Notes: a model not told the origin generated them from the sequence alone. 64,000 nucleotides of DNA from Flavobacterium swingsii (GCF_900111965.1 NZ_FOJT01000002.1:248001-312000), one strand, 5' to 3'. Shown: positions 17,085 through 26,159, counted from the stretch's first letter. A program made the numbers and translations.

Positions 17085-17951
17085 ATGAGCCAACCAATAA
17101 AAATTATCGAATGTCCTCGTGATGCCATGCAAGGTATCAAGGCGTTTATACCTACCGAGAAAAAAGTTGCCTATATTCAATCGCTTTTGCGAGTAGGTTT
17201 TGATACTATCGATTTTGGGAGTTTCGTTTCGGCAAAAGCCATTCCACAAATGCAAGACACGGTAGAAGTTTTAGCACAACTTGATTTGTCACAAACCCAA
17301 AGTAAATTATTGGCTATTATTGCCAACACACAAGGTGCTGAAAACGCTTCTATTCACAAAGAAATTCAATATTTAGGATTTCCGTTTTCTATTTCGGAGA
17401 ATTTCCAAATGCGAAATACCCACAAAACTATTGCAGAATCTCTGGTTACCTTACAAGAAATTTTAAACATTGCCGACAGAACAAATAAAGAAGTCGTAAC
17501 CTATATTTCTATGGGATTTGGTAACCCTTATGGAGATCCTTGGAATGTTGAAATTGTAGGAGAATGGACAGAGAAACTCGCCAATATGGGCGTAAAAATT
17601 CTTTCCCTTTCGGATACTGTAGGTTCATCAACACCAGAAGTGATTCGTTATTTATTCTCCAATTTAATACCAAAATACCCAAATATCGAGTTCGGTGCTC
17701 ATCTGCATACCACACCAGACAAGTGGCATGAGAAAATAGACGCCGCTTACAAAGCAGGTTGTCGTCGTTATGATGGAGCGATTCAGGGATTTGGTGGTTG
17801 TCCTATGGCAAAAGACGATTTGACAGGAAATATGCCTACGGAGAAAATGTTATCTTATTTTACCACACAAAAAGAAAATACAAATACCAGTCCAATGAGT
17901 TTCGAAAGTGCCTATAACGAAGCATCAAAAATATTCAATTTATATCATTAG
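17085..17951 (+). CDS. mvaB: Hydroxymethylglutaryl-CoA lyase
   Basis: The enzyme cleaves HMG-CoA to acetoacetate and acetyl-CoA, the last step of leucine breakdown. The 288-residue TIM-barrel protein shows the HMGL-like N-terminal motif IIECPRDAMQGIKAFIP. Metal-site histidines are in FGAHLHTTPDKW. The catalytic-Cys loop IQGFGGCPMAKDDLTGNMPTEK is close to the family signature. Length is normal. It follows pyrD by 22 bp although the pathways are unrelated, and a dispersed element (copy B) begins 8 bp after the stop. Confidence 0.93.
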   Translation: MSQPIKIIECPRDAMQGIKAFIPTEKKVAYIQSLLRVGFDTIDFGSFVSAKAIPQMQDTVEVLAQLDLSQTQSKLLAIIANTQGAENASIHKEIQYLGFPFSISENFQMRNTHKTIAESLVTLQEILNIADRTNKEVVTYISMGFGNPYGDPWNVEIVGEWTEKLANMGVKILSLSDTVGSSTPEVIRYLFSNLIPKYPNIEFGAHLHTTPDKWHEKIDAAYKAGCRRYDGAIQGFGGCPMAKDDLTGNMPTEKMLSYFTTQKENTNTSPMSFESAYNEASKIFNLYH

Positions 17952-17958
17952 CATTTTT

Positions 17959-18044
17959 AGGAGCTATTCCAGCTATCCACTATATCTTTTTGTATCGCCG
18001 AAAAGGCTCTCAAAAAGGATATCGTTCCTATCTGGGCTAGGGCA
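17959..18044 (+). repeat. Dispersed structured element, copy B
   Basis: This 86-bp copy has AGGAGCTATTCCAGCTATCC at its start and TATCTGGGCTAGGGCA at its end. The internal stem ATATCTTTTTG with CAAAAAGGATAT is nearly perfect, with a GCCGAAAAGGC hairpin at the tip. It has the same orientation as copy A, so the two are direct repeats flanking pyrD-mvaB. Confidence 0.75.
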
Positions 18045-18100
18045 AATCGGTAAAGACAAATAAACGAATAACCAAATTACCGAATAAACAAAAAAATCAC

Positions 18101-18108
18101 TATATTTG
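18101..18108 (+). promoter_or_regulatory. -7 box for guaB
   Basis: TATATTTG matches TAnnTTTG and lies 31 bp before the guaB ATG at 18140. No -33 TTG is present at the expected spacing. Confidence 0.5.
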
Positions 18109-18139
18109 CACGCAATTTAACTACAACTACAAATTGCAC

Positions 18140-19612
18140 ATGAAAGCACACAATTCTAAAATCATCGGAGAAGGACTAACTTACGATGACGTATTACTTA
18201 TCCCAAGTTATTCAGAGATATTGCCACGCGAAGTAAGTATCAAAACACATTTTTCAAGAAATATTACTCTAAACACACCAGTTGTTTCCGCAGCGATGGA
18301 CACTGTTACCGAAAGTGCTATGGCAATAGCAATGGCACAAGAAGGCGGAATAGGAGTTTTGCATAAAAACATGACTATCGAGCAACAAGCAGCCGAAGTA
18401 CGCAAAGTAAAACGTGCCGAATCAGGTATGATAATCGATCCAGTTACTTTACCATTATCAGCAACCGTAGCAGATGCCAAACAAGTAATGCGCGAATACG
18501 GTATTGGTGGAATTCCAATTGTAGATGAAAATCAAACACTAAAAGGAATCGTAACCAATCGTGATTTACGTTTCGAAAAAAATAATAATAGACTGATAAC
18601 CGAAGTAATGACTTCGCAAAATTTGGTTACAGCAGCTGTAGGAACTTCATTGCAAGAAGCAGAAATTATTTTACAAGGACACAAAATCGAAAAATTATTG
18701 GTAGTAGATCCAAACAATAAATTAGTAGGTTTAATCACTTTTAGAGATATTACAAAACTGACTCAAAAACCAAACGCTAACAAAGACAAGTTTGGTCGTT
18801 TGCGTGTTGCCGCAGCACTTGGTGTTACTGCCGATGCGGTTGAAAGAGCTGAAGCACTTGTAAAAGCAGGTGTCGATGCAGTAATTATTGACACAGCCCA
18901 CGGACATACAAAAGGAGTAGTAGATGTTTTGAAACAAGTAAAAGCAAAATTCCCTGATTTAGATGTAGTAGTAGGAAATATTGCTACGCCAGAAGCCGCC
19001 TTATATTTAGCACAAAATGGTGCTGATGCTGTCAAAGTAGGTATCGGACCAGGTTCTATATGTACCACAAGAGTCGTTGCAGGAGTAGGATTTCCTCAAT
19101 TTTCTGCAGTATTAGAAGTCGCAGCAGCACTAAAAGGATCTGGAGTTCCAGTAATTGCCGATGGTGGAATTCGTTATACAGGTGATATTCCTAAGGCTAT
19201 TGCAGCTGGAGCAGATTGTGTGATGTTGGGTTCACTTTTAGCAGGAACTAAAGAATCTCCAGGAGAAACCATCATTTTTGAAGGAAGAAAATTCAAATCT
19301 TATCGAGGAATGGGCTCTGTTGAAGCCATGCAAGAAGGATCGAAAGACCGTTATTTTCAAGATGTAGAAGACGATATCAAAAAATTAGTTCCCGAAGGAA
19401 TTGTAGGTCGTGTACCATACAAAGGAGAATTGAATGAAAGTATGCAACAATTTGTTGGTGGACTTCGTGCAGGAATGGGTTATTGTGGTTCTAAAGACAT
19501 TGCAACGTTGCAAGAAACTGGACGTTTTGTGAGAATTACAACTAGCGGAATAGGAGAGAGTCACCCACATAATGTGACTATCACTAAGGAAGCACCTAAT
19601 TATTCGAGGTAA
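18140..19612 (+). CDS. guaB: IMP dehydrogenase
   Basis: GuaB oxidises IMP to XMP with NAD, the committed step of guanine nucleotide synthesis. I use the ATG at 18140; a TTG two codons upstream is less likely. The 490-residue protein has the family N-terminus [20 protein letters not shown] and two CBS domains (about 95-210, including the segment [12 protein letters not shown]). The catalytic loop is [15 protein letters not shown] with the active-site Cys. The IMP phosphate site is [19 protein letters not shown] and the flap is [15 protein letters not shown]. Length is normal. It lies 18 bp before rdgB, so the two probably form an operon for purine synthesis and purine pool cleaning. Confidence 0.96.
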   Translation: MKAHNSKIIGEGLTYDDVLLIPSYSEILPREVSIKTHFSRNITLNTPVVSAAMDTVTESAMAIAMAQEGGIGVLHKNMTIEQQAAEVRKVKRAESGMIIDPVTLPLSATVADAKQVMREYGIGGIPIVDENQTLKGIVTNRDLRFEKNNNRLITEVMTSQNLVTAAVGTSLQEAEIILQGHKIEKLLVVDPNNKLVGLITFRDITKLTQKPNANKDKFGRLRVAAALGVTADAVERAEALVKAGVDAVIIDTAHGHTKGVVDVLKQVKAKFPDLDVVVGNIATPEAALYLAQNGADAVKVGIGPGSICTTRVVAGVGFPQFSAVLEVAAALKGSGVPVIADGGIRYTGDIPKAIAAGADCVMLGSLLAGTKESPGETIIFEGRKFKSYRGMGSVEAMQEGSKDRYFQDVEDDIKKLVPEGIVGRVPYKGELNESMQQFVGGLRAGMGYCGSKDIATLQETGRFVRITTSGIGESHPHNVTITKEAPNYSR

Positions 19613-19630
19613 TTAAAAACAATCCAAATC

Positions 19631-20203
19631 ATGCAACTCGTATTCGCTTCAAACAACAAAAATAAAATACAAGAAATACAAAGTATGCTCCCAGAAAGCA
19701 TCAAAATACTAAGCCTTTCTGATATTGGCTGTCACGAGGATATTCCCGAAACAGCCAATACCATCGAAGGAAACGCTATTCTAAAAGCGAATTATGTAAC
19801 TCAAAAATATGGTTACGATTGTTTTGCTGACGATACAGGGTTAGAAGTTGAAATACTAAATGGCGAACCAGGTGTTTTCTCCGCTCGTTATGCTGGCGAA
19901 CAACGTAATGACAATGATAATATGGATAAGTTGTTAATTGAATTAGACAATAAAACCAATAGAAACGCCCAATTCAAAACCGTTATTTGTTTAAATATTA
20001 ATAACGAACAACATCTATTTACAGGAATTGCTAAAGGAGAAATCACTAAAGAGAAGCTTGGGAATCAAGGTTTTGGCTACGATCCCATCTTTCAGCCTGA
20101 AGGTTATCAACATACGTTTGCTCAAATTTCGCTCGAAGAAAAAGCAAATATTAGCCATCGTGGCAAAGCTACAAGACAACTTATTGCTTTCTTTAAAAAG
20201 TAA
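19631..20203 (+). CDS. rdgB: XTP/dITP diphosphatase (RdgB/HAM1 family)
   Basis: This housecleaning pyrophosphatase hydrolyses dITP, ITP and XTP to monophosphates, keeping deaminated purines out of DNA and RNA. The 190-residue protein starts with the family motif LVFASNNKNKIQEIQ. It has ETANTIEGNAILKANYV, the metal site FADDTGLEVEILNGEPGVFSARYAG, and GFGYDPIFQPEGY. Co-transcription with guaB fits, since XMP and IMP are the sources of XTP and ITP. Confidence 0.94.
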   Translation: MQLVFASNNKNKIQEIQSMLPESIKILSLSDIGCHEDIPETANTIEGNAILKANYVTQKYGYDCFADDTGLEVEILNGEPGVFSARYAGEQRNDNDNMDKLLIELDNKTNRNAQFKTVICLNINNEQHLFTGIAKGEITKEKLGNQGFGYDPIFQPEGYQHTFAQISLEEKANISHRGKATRQLIAFFKK

Positions 20204-20274
20204 CTTATTGATTTTCAATTGTTAATAAATTTTTAATTCTCGATTTAACATTAGTTTATCTCGTTTATTCGATG

Positions 20275-20282
20275 TACTTTTG
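20275..20282 (+). promoter_or_regulatory. -7 box for the DEAD-box helicase gene
   Basis: TACTTTTG matches TAnnTTTG and ends 21 nt before the ATG at 20304. The leader would be about 17 nt, too short for a structured cold-shock leader. Confidence 0.5.
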
Positions 20283-20303
20283 CACCGAATTTAAAAATAA
20301 ATA

Positions 20304-22277
20304 ATGAACAAATTTGAACAATTAGGATTGACAGAATCGCTACTACGTGCGATTATCGATCTAGGATTTGAGAATCCGACCGAAGTACAAGAGAAAGCGA
20401 TTCCGATGCTATTGGAAAAAGACATTGATTTAGTTGCGTTGGCTCAGACAGGGACAGGGAAAACGGCAGCTTTTGGTTTTCCAGTCATTCAAAAAATTGA
20501 TGCCAACAATAGAAATACACAGGCGTTAATTTTATCACCTACTCGCGAACTATGTTTGCAGATTACAAACGAACTTAAAAACTACTCAAAATACGAAAAA
20601 GGTATTAATGTAGTGGCAGTTTATGGTGGTGCAAGTATCACAGAACAAGCAAGAGACATCAAAAGAGGAGCGCAAATTATTGTGGCAACTCCAGGAAGAA
20701 TGCAAGACATGATTAACAGAAGATTAGTTGACATTTCTCAAATAAACTACTGTATTCTTGACGAGGCTGACGAAATGTTAAACATGGGTTTCTACGAAGA
20801 CATCGTAAACATCTTATCTACAACTCCAGACGAGAAAAACACTTGGTTGTTTTCTGCAACAATGCCTGCTGAGGTAGCTAGAATTGGAAAACAATTCATG
20901 ACCGATCCAATAGAAATTACTGTAGGAGCTAAAAACTCAGGTTCTGCAACAGTTTCTCACGAATTTTACCTAGTAAATGCACGTGATCGTTACGAAGCTT
21001 TGAAACGTTTAGCCGATGCTAATCCAGACATTTTTTCTGTAGTTTTTTGTAGAACAAAACGTGATACACAAGCTGTGGCTGAAAAATTAGTCGAAGATGG
21101 TTATAGTGCTGCTGCTTTGCACGGAGATTTATCTCAAGCGCAACGTGATGGTGTTATGAAAGCTTTCCGTGGTAGACAAATCCAAATGCTTGTAGCGACT
21201 GATGTTGCTGCTCGTGGAATCGATGTTGATAATATTACACACGTTGTAAATTACCAATTGCCAGACGAAATAGAAACCTATAACCACCGTTCTGGTCGTA
21301 CCGGACGTGCAGGAAAACTAGGAACTTCTATTGTTATTGTAACTAAAAGTGAAATTCGCAAAATTTCTTCTATCGAAAGAATTATCAAACAAAAGTTTGA
21401 AGAAAAAACAATTCCTTCAGGAATCGAAATCTGCGAAATCCAATTATTACACTTAGCAAACAAAATTAAAGATACTGAAGTTGATCACGAAATTGACAAC
21501 TATTTACCAGCTATTAATAGCGTTTTAGAAGATTTATCTAAAGAAGAGCTAATTAAGAAAATGGTATCGGTAGAATTTAATCGTTTTATTGCTTACTACA
21601 AGAAAAACAGAGATATTTCTAATCAATCTTCAGGTTCAGACAGACGTGAGCGTGATGATAGAGATGGTGCTCCAAGAGAGAATAACAACAATGGCGCAAC
21701 GCGTTATTTTGTAAACATTGGTTCTAGAGACGATTTCGATTGGATGCAATTGAAAGATTTCTTAAAAGAAACATTAGACTTAGGTCGTGATGATGTATTT
21801 AAAGTAGATGTAAAAGAAGGTTTCTCTTTCTTTAATACCGATGCAGAACATACTGATAAAGTAATGGAAGTTCTTAACGGATTCGACCTTAACGGAAGAA
21901 GAATAAACGTTGAAATCTCTAAAAATGACGGTGGTTCAAGCTCTGGACGTCGTGATCACAACGGAAGAAGTTCTGGTGGTGGTTTCGGTGGCGGAAGAAG
22001 TTCTGGCGGAGGAGGTTTTAGAGGAGAAAGAAGTTCAGCGCCAAGATCTGGTGGTGGTGCTTTTGGACCAAGAAGCGAATCAAGAAGTTCGGCTCCAAGA
22101 GAAGGCGGATTTAGTAGAGGATCAGCTCCAAGAGAAGGTGGTTTTGGAAGAAGTTCAGAAAGAAGCGAGTCTTCAGACAGAGCGCCAAGAAACGAAAGAC
22201 GTTCATCAGGATCAGGTTTTACACCACGTCCTTCTGAATCAAGTTCTGAAAGACCTAAAAGACCAAGAAGAAGCTAA
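20304..22277 (+). CDS. deaD: DEAD-box RNA helicase with DbpA-type domain and Gly/Arg/Ser-rich tail (DeaD/CsdA-like)
   Basis: The 657-residue ATP-dependent RNA helicase has the Q motif (FENPTEVQEKAIP), motif I AQTGTGKTAAFG, PTREL, DEAD in ILDEADEML, SAT, and motif VI HRSGRTGRAGK. After the RecA-like core (about 1-370) comes a linker. A DbpA-type RNA-binding domain follows (about 468-545; RYFVNIGSRDDFDW, GFSFFNTDAEH). A low-complexity tail of about 110 residues is rich in Gly, Arg and Ser (repeated SAPREGGF and RSSGGGF units). This architecture is that of ribosome-assembly and cold-adaptation helicases. It is monocistronic and followed by a strong terminator. The tail repeats create an overlapping long ORF in another frame that is not real. 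Confidence 0.9.
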   Translation: MNKFEQLGLTESLLRAIIDLGFENPTEVQEKAIPMLLEKDIDLVALAQTGTGKTAAFGFPVIQKIDANNRNTQALILSPTRELCLQITNELKNYSKYEKGINVVAVYGGASITEQARDIKRGAQIIVATPGRMQDMINRRLVDISQINYCILDEADEMLNMGFYEDIVNILSTTPDEKNTWLFSATMPAEVARIGKQFMTDPIEITVGAKNSGSATVSHEFYLVNARDRYEALKRLADANPDIFSVVFCRTKRDTQAVAEKLVEDGYSAAALHGDLSQAQRDGVMKAFRGRQIQMLVATDVAARGIDVDNITHVVNYQLPDEIETYNHRSGRTGRAGKLGTSIVIVTKSEIRKISSIERIIKQKFEEKTIPSGIEICEIQLLHLANKIKDTEVDHEIDNYLPAINSVLEDLSKEELIKKMVSVEFNRFIAYYKKNRDISNQSSGSDRRERDDRDGAPRENNNNGATRYFVNIGSRDDFDWMQLKDFLKETLDLGRDDVFKVDVKEGFSFFNTDAEHTDKVMEVLNGFDLNGRRINVEISKNDGGSSSGRRDHNGRSSGGGFGGGRSSGGGGFRGERSSAPRSGGGAFGPRSESRSSAPREGGFSRGSAPREGGFGRSSERSESSDRAPRNERRSSGSGFTPRPSESSSERPKRPRRS

Positions 22278-22302
22278 ATAATAGTCTTTGACTTAATAGT
22301 AA

Positions 22303-22337
22303 AGCCTTGAAAATTAATTTTTTCAAGGCTTTTTTTA
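22303..22337 (+). terminator. Rho-independent terminator after the helicase
   Basis: AGCCTTGAAAA (22303-22313) pairs with TTTTTCAAGGCT ending at 22330, followed by a T-run to 22337. It lies 26 bp after the stop. Confidence 0.88.
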
Positions 22338-22420
22338 TTAAAATGAGTTCAAATTGTCTCGTCAGATTTACGGTGGTTACGTAAATTTACCACAAAAGAT
22401 TATAAGTACAAGAGAAAATT

Positions 22421-22873
22421 TTATGCGTCTGGAATTTCGGGCTCGACCAACTTAGTCAATTTTTCTAAAGATTCTTGCCAACCTAAATAACACATTTCTA
22501 CAGGTATAACAGATGGGATTCCTTCCTGCAAAATTTTTAATTCGGTACCTCCAATAACTTTACGCAACCAAACGGACGTAATCATTTCACCGGGAAGATT
22601 TGGGTCATCAAATTGATCTGTATACTTTAAAAATTCATTAGGTTTAATTTCGATATATTTCCCACCAAATGAGTGACCATTGCCAGTTGAGAAATTATGA
22701 AATGACATTTTATAAGTCCCCCCCATCTTTACAGTTATTTCATGTACAGTACAAAGAAAACCATATGGAGGTATCCAAGAAGCAAGCGCATTAGCCTCAG
22801 TAAATGCACGGTAAATTTTTTCAGGAGAAGATTTAAGAACTCTGTGTAACGATACGCTGCTATTATTTGACAT
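22421..22873 (-). CDS. SRPBCC (AHSA1/START-like) domain protein
   Basis: The 150-residue protein is a single helix-grip domain of the AHSA1/SRPBCC superfamily, which binds hydrophobic ligands. Signature parts are LHRVLKSSPEKIYRAFTEANALASWIPP at the start, GGTYKMSFHNFS in the middle and GWQESLEKLTKLVEP at the end. The start at 22873 (MSNNSS) is preferred over the ATG three codons upstream. No ligand can be inferred. The gene is isolated between a terminator and a gap with less typical composition, and in many bacteria such genes are carried as optional single-gene inserts. Confidence 0.82.
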   Translation of the reverse strand: MSNNSSVSLHRVLKSSPEKIYRAFTEANALASWIPPYGFLCTVHEITVKMGGTYKMSFHNFSTGNGHSFGGKYIEIKPNEFLKYTDQFDDPNLPGEMITSVWLRKVIGGTELKILQEGIPSVIPVEMCYLGWQESLEKLTKLVEPEIPDA

Positions 22874-23093
22874 AAAATACATTGGTGTAAATCCCTACTC
22901 GTCTGGCTTTTGGGTTCCGCCCGTTTTTTTTAATGGTCGCTGCTCCATAACGTATAAAGTTAATAAATTTCGATTAAACATTCAAATATCATTTCTGATT
23001 TAATTAACAATTATAGTTAATTTTCTTATAATTATAATATAAATTGAAAATATCTCAACATGAATAATTACATTAGCCCAACAAATTTTTAGC
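22874..23093. other. 220-bp intergenic region with a GC-richer patch
   Basis: The stretch 22889-22945 (TCTGGCTTTTGGGTTCCGCC and GGTCGCTGCTCCATAACG) is richer in GC than the surrounding AT-rich spacer and does not look like promoter or terminator sequence. No ORF or RNA gene is recognisable. The rest is AT-rich. Confidence 0.4.
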
Positions 23094-23846
23094 ATGAGAA
23101 ATTTTACCATTTTATTTATATTTTTTATTTCATTTTCGGCAATTTCGCAAGAAACGATTATTTCCGGTACCGTCATAAACGACAATACTATGTTGCCTTT
23201 GTGGAATATTAATGTCGTAAATATAAACCTAGTAAAAGGTGCTGTGACTGATGCAAAAGGGAATTTCAAGATTCCAGCCAATGTAAATGATGTGTTATTG
23301 GTTTCGAGTTTGGGTTTTCAATCTATCGAAATAAAAGTGACAAATGATTGGATAAAAAGTAATGCAAACCGAATTCACCTTACCGAAAAAGCCTATGCGC
23401 TCGAGGAAGTTGTAATTCCTCCATACGATTTAACAGGTTATCTCGAAGTCGATTCGAAACTCATTCCTGAAAAAGAAAATTATTGGTACAATATTTCGGG
23501 ACTAACAAGTCGATATGAAGCTGGCGAGAGTTCCCCAAAAGCTTTTGGTCGGGTTATGAATTCCTTATTTAATCCAGCCGATATGCTTTATAATTTCTTT
23601 GGAAAAAAGCCGAAAGAACTTAGAAGACTTAAGGAATTAAAAAAAGATGAAAATCTAAGAAATTTGCTTCAAACAAAGTACGATCACCAAACTATTTACT
23701 TACTTTTAGGTATCGATAAAAAGGAACTTGCCGATATTTTGCAACGTTGCAGTTATTCTGAAGCATTTGTACAAACGGCAAATGATTTGCAAATTTTAGA
23801 TGCTATAAACGGCTGTTATGAGGAATATAAAGTTTTGAAAAAATAG
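23094..23846 (+). CDS. Carboxypeptidase-regulatory-like domain protein, secreted
   Basis: The 250-residue product has a signal peptide (MRNFTILFIFFISFSAISQ). A CarboxypepD_reg-like beta-sandwich follows (about 20-95), beginning TIISGTVINDNTMLPL with VTDAKGNFKIP and VSSLGFQSIEI. This is the module that precedes TonB-dependent receptors in Bacteroidota, but no receptor barrel follows. The C-terminal half (about 110-250) is helical and charged, of unknown role. It most likely works in the periplasm or at the outer membrane. The downstream sulfite-exporter gene starts 29 bp later on the same strand; a functional link is not evident. Confidence 0.78.
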   Translation: MRNFTILFIFFISFSAISQETIISGTVINDNTMLPLWNINVVNINLVKGAVTDAKGNFKIPANVNDVLLVSSLGFQSIEIKVTNDWIKSNANRIHLTEKAYALEEVVIPPYDLTGYLEVDSKLIPEKENYWYNISGLTSRYEAGESSPKAFGRVMNSLFNPADMLYNFFGKKPKELRRLKELKKDENLRNLLQTKYDHQTIYLLLGIDKKELADILQRCSYSEAFVQTANDLQILDAINGCYEEYKVLKK

Positions 23847-23875
23847 TTTTCTTCATTCAAACATAAAACATAGTA

Positions 23876-24661
23876 ATGGAATATTTAGGCTATTTTGCTT
23901 CTATACTTGTAGGAATTTCATTAGGATTAATAGGTGGTGGCGGGTCTATACTTACCATACCTATTTTAGTTTATTTATTTAAAATAAATCCAGAGAATGC
24001 GACCAGTTATTCATTATTTATAGTCGGAATAACTGCATTAATAGGTTCTTATAAGCATTATTTGTTAGGGAATTTAAAACTAAAAACAGCTTTGTATTTT
24101 ACCTTTCCATCAGTAATATCATTATTATTCGTTAGAGAAATAGTGTTGCCTAATATTCCAAATCATTTATTTTTTATCAATAATTTTGAGTTCACAAAAA
24201 ATTCACTCATCATGCTTGTTTTTGCAATATTGATGATTTTTGCCTCAGTTTCGATGATAAAAAGGTCAAATGCTGATAAAAAAATGCAAGAAATAAGTTT
24301 TATTCAATTATCACTTATTGGATTAATTGTTGGTTTTGTAATAGGATTTTTAGGAGCTGGTGGTGGTTTTCTTATTATTCCGGCATTAATATTTTTTGCT
24401 GGTTTAGAAATGAAACAAGCTATAGGAACTTCCTTATTTATCATTTTTATCAATTCGATTATAGGATTTGGTGGAGATGTCATAAACGGAATTCAACTGG
24501 ACTATAAATTACTATTTATCATCTCATCAATAGCAATTTTTGGAATGTTTATAGGAACTCATTTATCAAAAAAAATAGATGGTTCGAAACTAAAACCAGC
24601 TTTTGGTTGGTTTGTATTGATCATGGGAATTTATATTATATCGAAAGAATTTTTTTTATAA
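23876..24661 (+). CDS. TauE/SafE-family sulfite or organosulfonate exporter
   Basis: The 261-residue inner-membrane protein has about eight hydrophobic helices. It carries two inverted-repeat motifs typical of the TauE/SafE family: SLGLIGGGGSILTIPILVY near residue 20 and IGFLGAGGGFLIIPALIFF near residue 160. Members export sulfite or sulfonates. The next gene encodes a persulfide dioxygenase-rhodanese fusion that would generate sulfite, so sulfite efflux is the best-supported role, though this is inference from context. The -7 box before that gene suggests it also has its own promoter. Confidence 0.85.
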   Translation: MEYLGYFASILVGISLGLIGGGGSILTIPILVYLFKINPENATSYSLFIVGITALIGSYKHYLLGNLKLKTALYFTFPSVISLLFVREIVLPNIPNHLFFINNFEFTKNSLIMLVFAILMIFASVSMIKRSNADKKMQEISFIQLSLIGLIVGFVIGFLGAGGGFLIIPALIFFAGLEMKQAIGTSLFIIFINSIIGFGGDVINGIQLDYKLLFIISSIAIFGMFIGTHLSKKIDGSKLKPAFGWFVLIMGIYIISKEFFL

Positions 24662-24700
24662 ACTTTAAATCAATAATTCTATTTTAAACAATAGATGACT

Positions 24701-24708
24701 TATTTTTG
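24701..24708 (+). promoter_or_regulatory. -7 box that decides the start of the persulfide dioxygenase gene
   Basis: TATTTTTG overlaps an in-frame TTG (24706-24708) that would otherwise give a longer ORF. The ATG at 24733 is therefore the probable start, with a leader of about 20 nt. Confidence 0.55.
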
Positions 24709-24732
24709 TCTAATAATATCAATTATAATACA

Positions 24733-26142
24733 ATGCAAATAGAACAAATATATACAGGTTGTTTGGCGCAAGGTGCTTACTACATCACTTCAAATGGCGA
24801 AGCTGCAATTATCGATCCGTTACGTGAAATTCAACCTTATCTTGGTCGATTAGAAAGAGATAATGTAAAACTGAAATATATTTTTGAAACTCATTTTCAT
24901 GCGGATTTTGTTTCAGGGCATTTAGATTTAAGCAAAAAAACGGGAGCTAAAATTGTTTATGGGCCAAACGCAAATCCTGATTTCGAATTTATTTCTGCCA
25001 ATGATAATCAGGAATTTACCATAGGAAACATCAAAATAAAAGCTTTGCACACACCTGGTCACACCATGGAAAGTTCTTGTTTTTTACTTATTGATGAAAA
25101 CGGAAAAGACAAAGCTATTTTCTCAGGAGATACTTTATTTATTGGAGATGTTGGTCGTCCGGATTTGGCACAAAAAGCAGCATCGATGACGCAAGATGAG
25201 TTGGCTGGAATGCTTTTTCATTCGTTAAGAACAAAAGTAATGACACTTGCTGACGATGTAACGGTTTATCCCGCACATGGTGCTGGCTCTGCTTGTGGCA
25301 AAAATATGAGTAAAGAAACTGTATCGACAATTGGAGAACAAAAACAGCTGAATTATGCACTAAGAGCCAATATGACCGAAGCCGAATTTATTACCGAAGT
25401 TACTGATGGTTTGCTACCTCCGCCTTCTTATTTTGGAATGAATGTTGCTATGAATAAATCAGGAATTCCTAGTTTTGAAAATGTATTACATAATGGTATG
25501 AAATCATTATCTGTTACTGAATTTGAAGCTATTGCTGAAGAAACGGGAGCAATAGTTTTAGATACCAGAAGCAGTGGTGATTTTGCTAAAGGACACATTC
25601 CGCAATCTATAAATATTGGTATTGCTGGCGATTTTGCTCCTTGGGTTGGAGCGCTAATTGCTAATGTAAACCAGCCAATAATCATAGTTTCAGACATTGG
25701 TAAAGAAGAAGAAACTGTAACTAGACTAAGCCGAGTAGGTTTCGATAATGTATTAGGACATTTGCAAGGCGGTTTCGAATCATGGAAAAATACAGGAAAA
25801 GAAATAGATACTGTAAACCGAATTACTGCTACTGAATTTGAAAATCAAGTAAAAATTGGCGAAAGCAAAGTTATAGATATTCGCAAAGAAACAGAATATA
25901 GCGCCGAGCATATCGAAGAAGCATTTTGCAAACCTTTGGCCGCAATAAACGATTGGGTAAAAGACATCAATCCGCAAGAACATTTCTTTATGCATTGTGC
26001 TGGCGGTTATCGTAGTATGATTGCAGCGTCGATATTGCAAGCTCGAGGTTACAGAAATTTCACCGAAATAGAAGGCGGTTACAATGCGATTGCAAAAACA
26101 AATTTACCAAAAACCGATTTTGTTTGTCAAAGTAAATTTTAA
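24733..26142 (+). CDS. Persulfide dioxygenase-like metallo-beta-lactamase fused to two rhodanese domains
   Basis: The 469-residue protein has an N-terminal ETHE1-like metallo-beta-lactamase domain (about 1-245). It shows THFHADFVSGH (His54, His56, Asp58), HTPGHTMESSCFLL and FSGDTLFIGDVGRPDL, the last being typical of persulfide dioxygenases. Two rhodanese domains follow. The first (about 260-355) lacks the catalytic Cys (IIVSDIGKEEE at the loop). The second (about 365-465) has it at Cys422 in MHCAGGYRS. The likely role is oxidation of glutathione-like persulfides to sulfite, with sulfur transfer to thiosulfate. The sulfite exporter gene just upstream fits this. The thiol cofactor is unknown; ytxJ elsewhere in the window hints at bacillithiol. 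Confidence 0.85.
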   Translation: MQIEQIYTGCLAQGAYYITSNGEAAIIDPLREIQPYLGRLERDNVKLKYIFETHFHADFVSGHLDLSKKTGAKIVYGPNANPDFEFISANDNQEFTIGNIKIKALHTPGHTMESSCFLLIDENGKDKAIFSGDTLFIGDVGRPDLAQKAASMTQDELAGMLFHSLRTKVMTLADDVTVYPAHGAGSACGKNMSKETVSTIGEQKQLNYALRANMTEAEFITEVTDGLLPPPSYFGMNVAMNKSGIPSFENVLHNGMKSLSVTEFEAIAEETGAIVLDTRSSGDFAKGHIPQSINIGIAGDFAPWVGALIANVNQPIIIVSDIGKEEETVTRLSRVGFDNVLGHLQGGFESWKNTGKEIDTVNRITATEFENQVKIGESKVIDIRKETEYSAEHIEEAFCKPLAAINDWVKDINPQEHFFMHCAGGYRSMIAASILQARGYRNFTEIEGGYNAIAKTNLPKTDFVCQSKF

Positions 26143-26159
26143 AAATAAGAACTGAAATC

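Noticed and set aside
15840-18044. Composite transposon formed by direct copies A and B
   Set aside because: No transposase gene, no target-site duplication that I can see, and the enclosed genes are housekeeping genes.
21910-22281. A 123-codon ORF overlapping the helicase tail
   Set aside because: It is a frame shadow of the low-complexity Gly/Arg/Ser tail and has a repetitive Val/Glu/Leu composition without any start context.
24706-24732. TTG start giving a longer persulfide dioxygenase
   Set aside because: The TTG is within the TATTTTTG box; MQIEQIYTGC is the normal family start.
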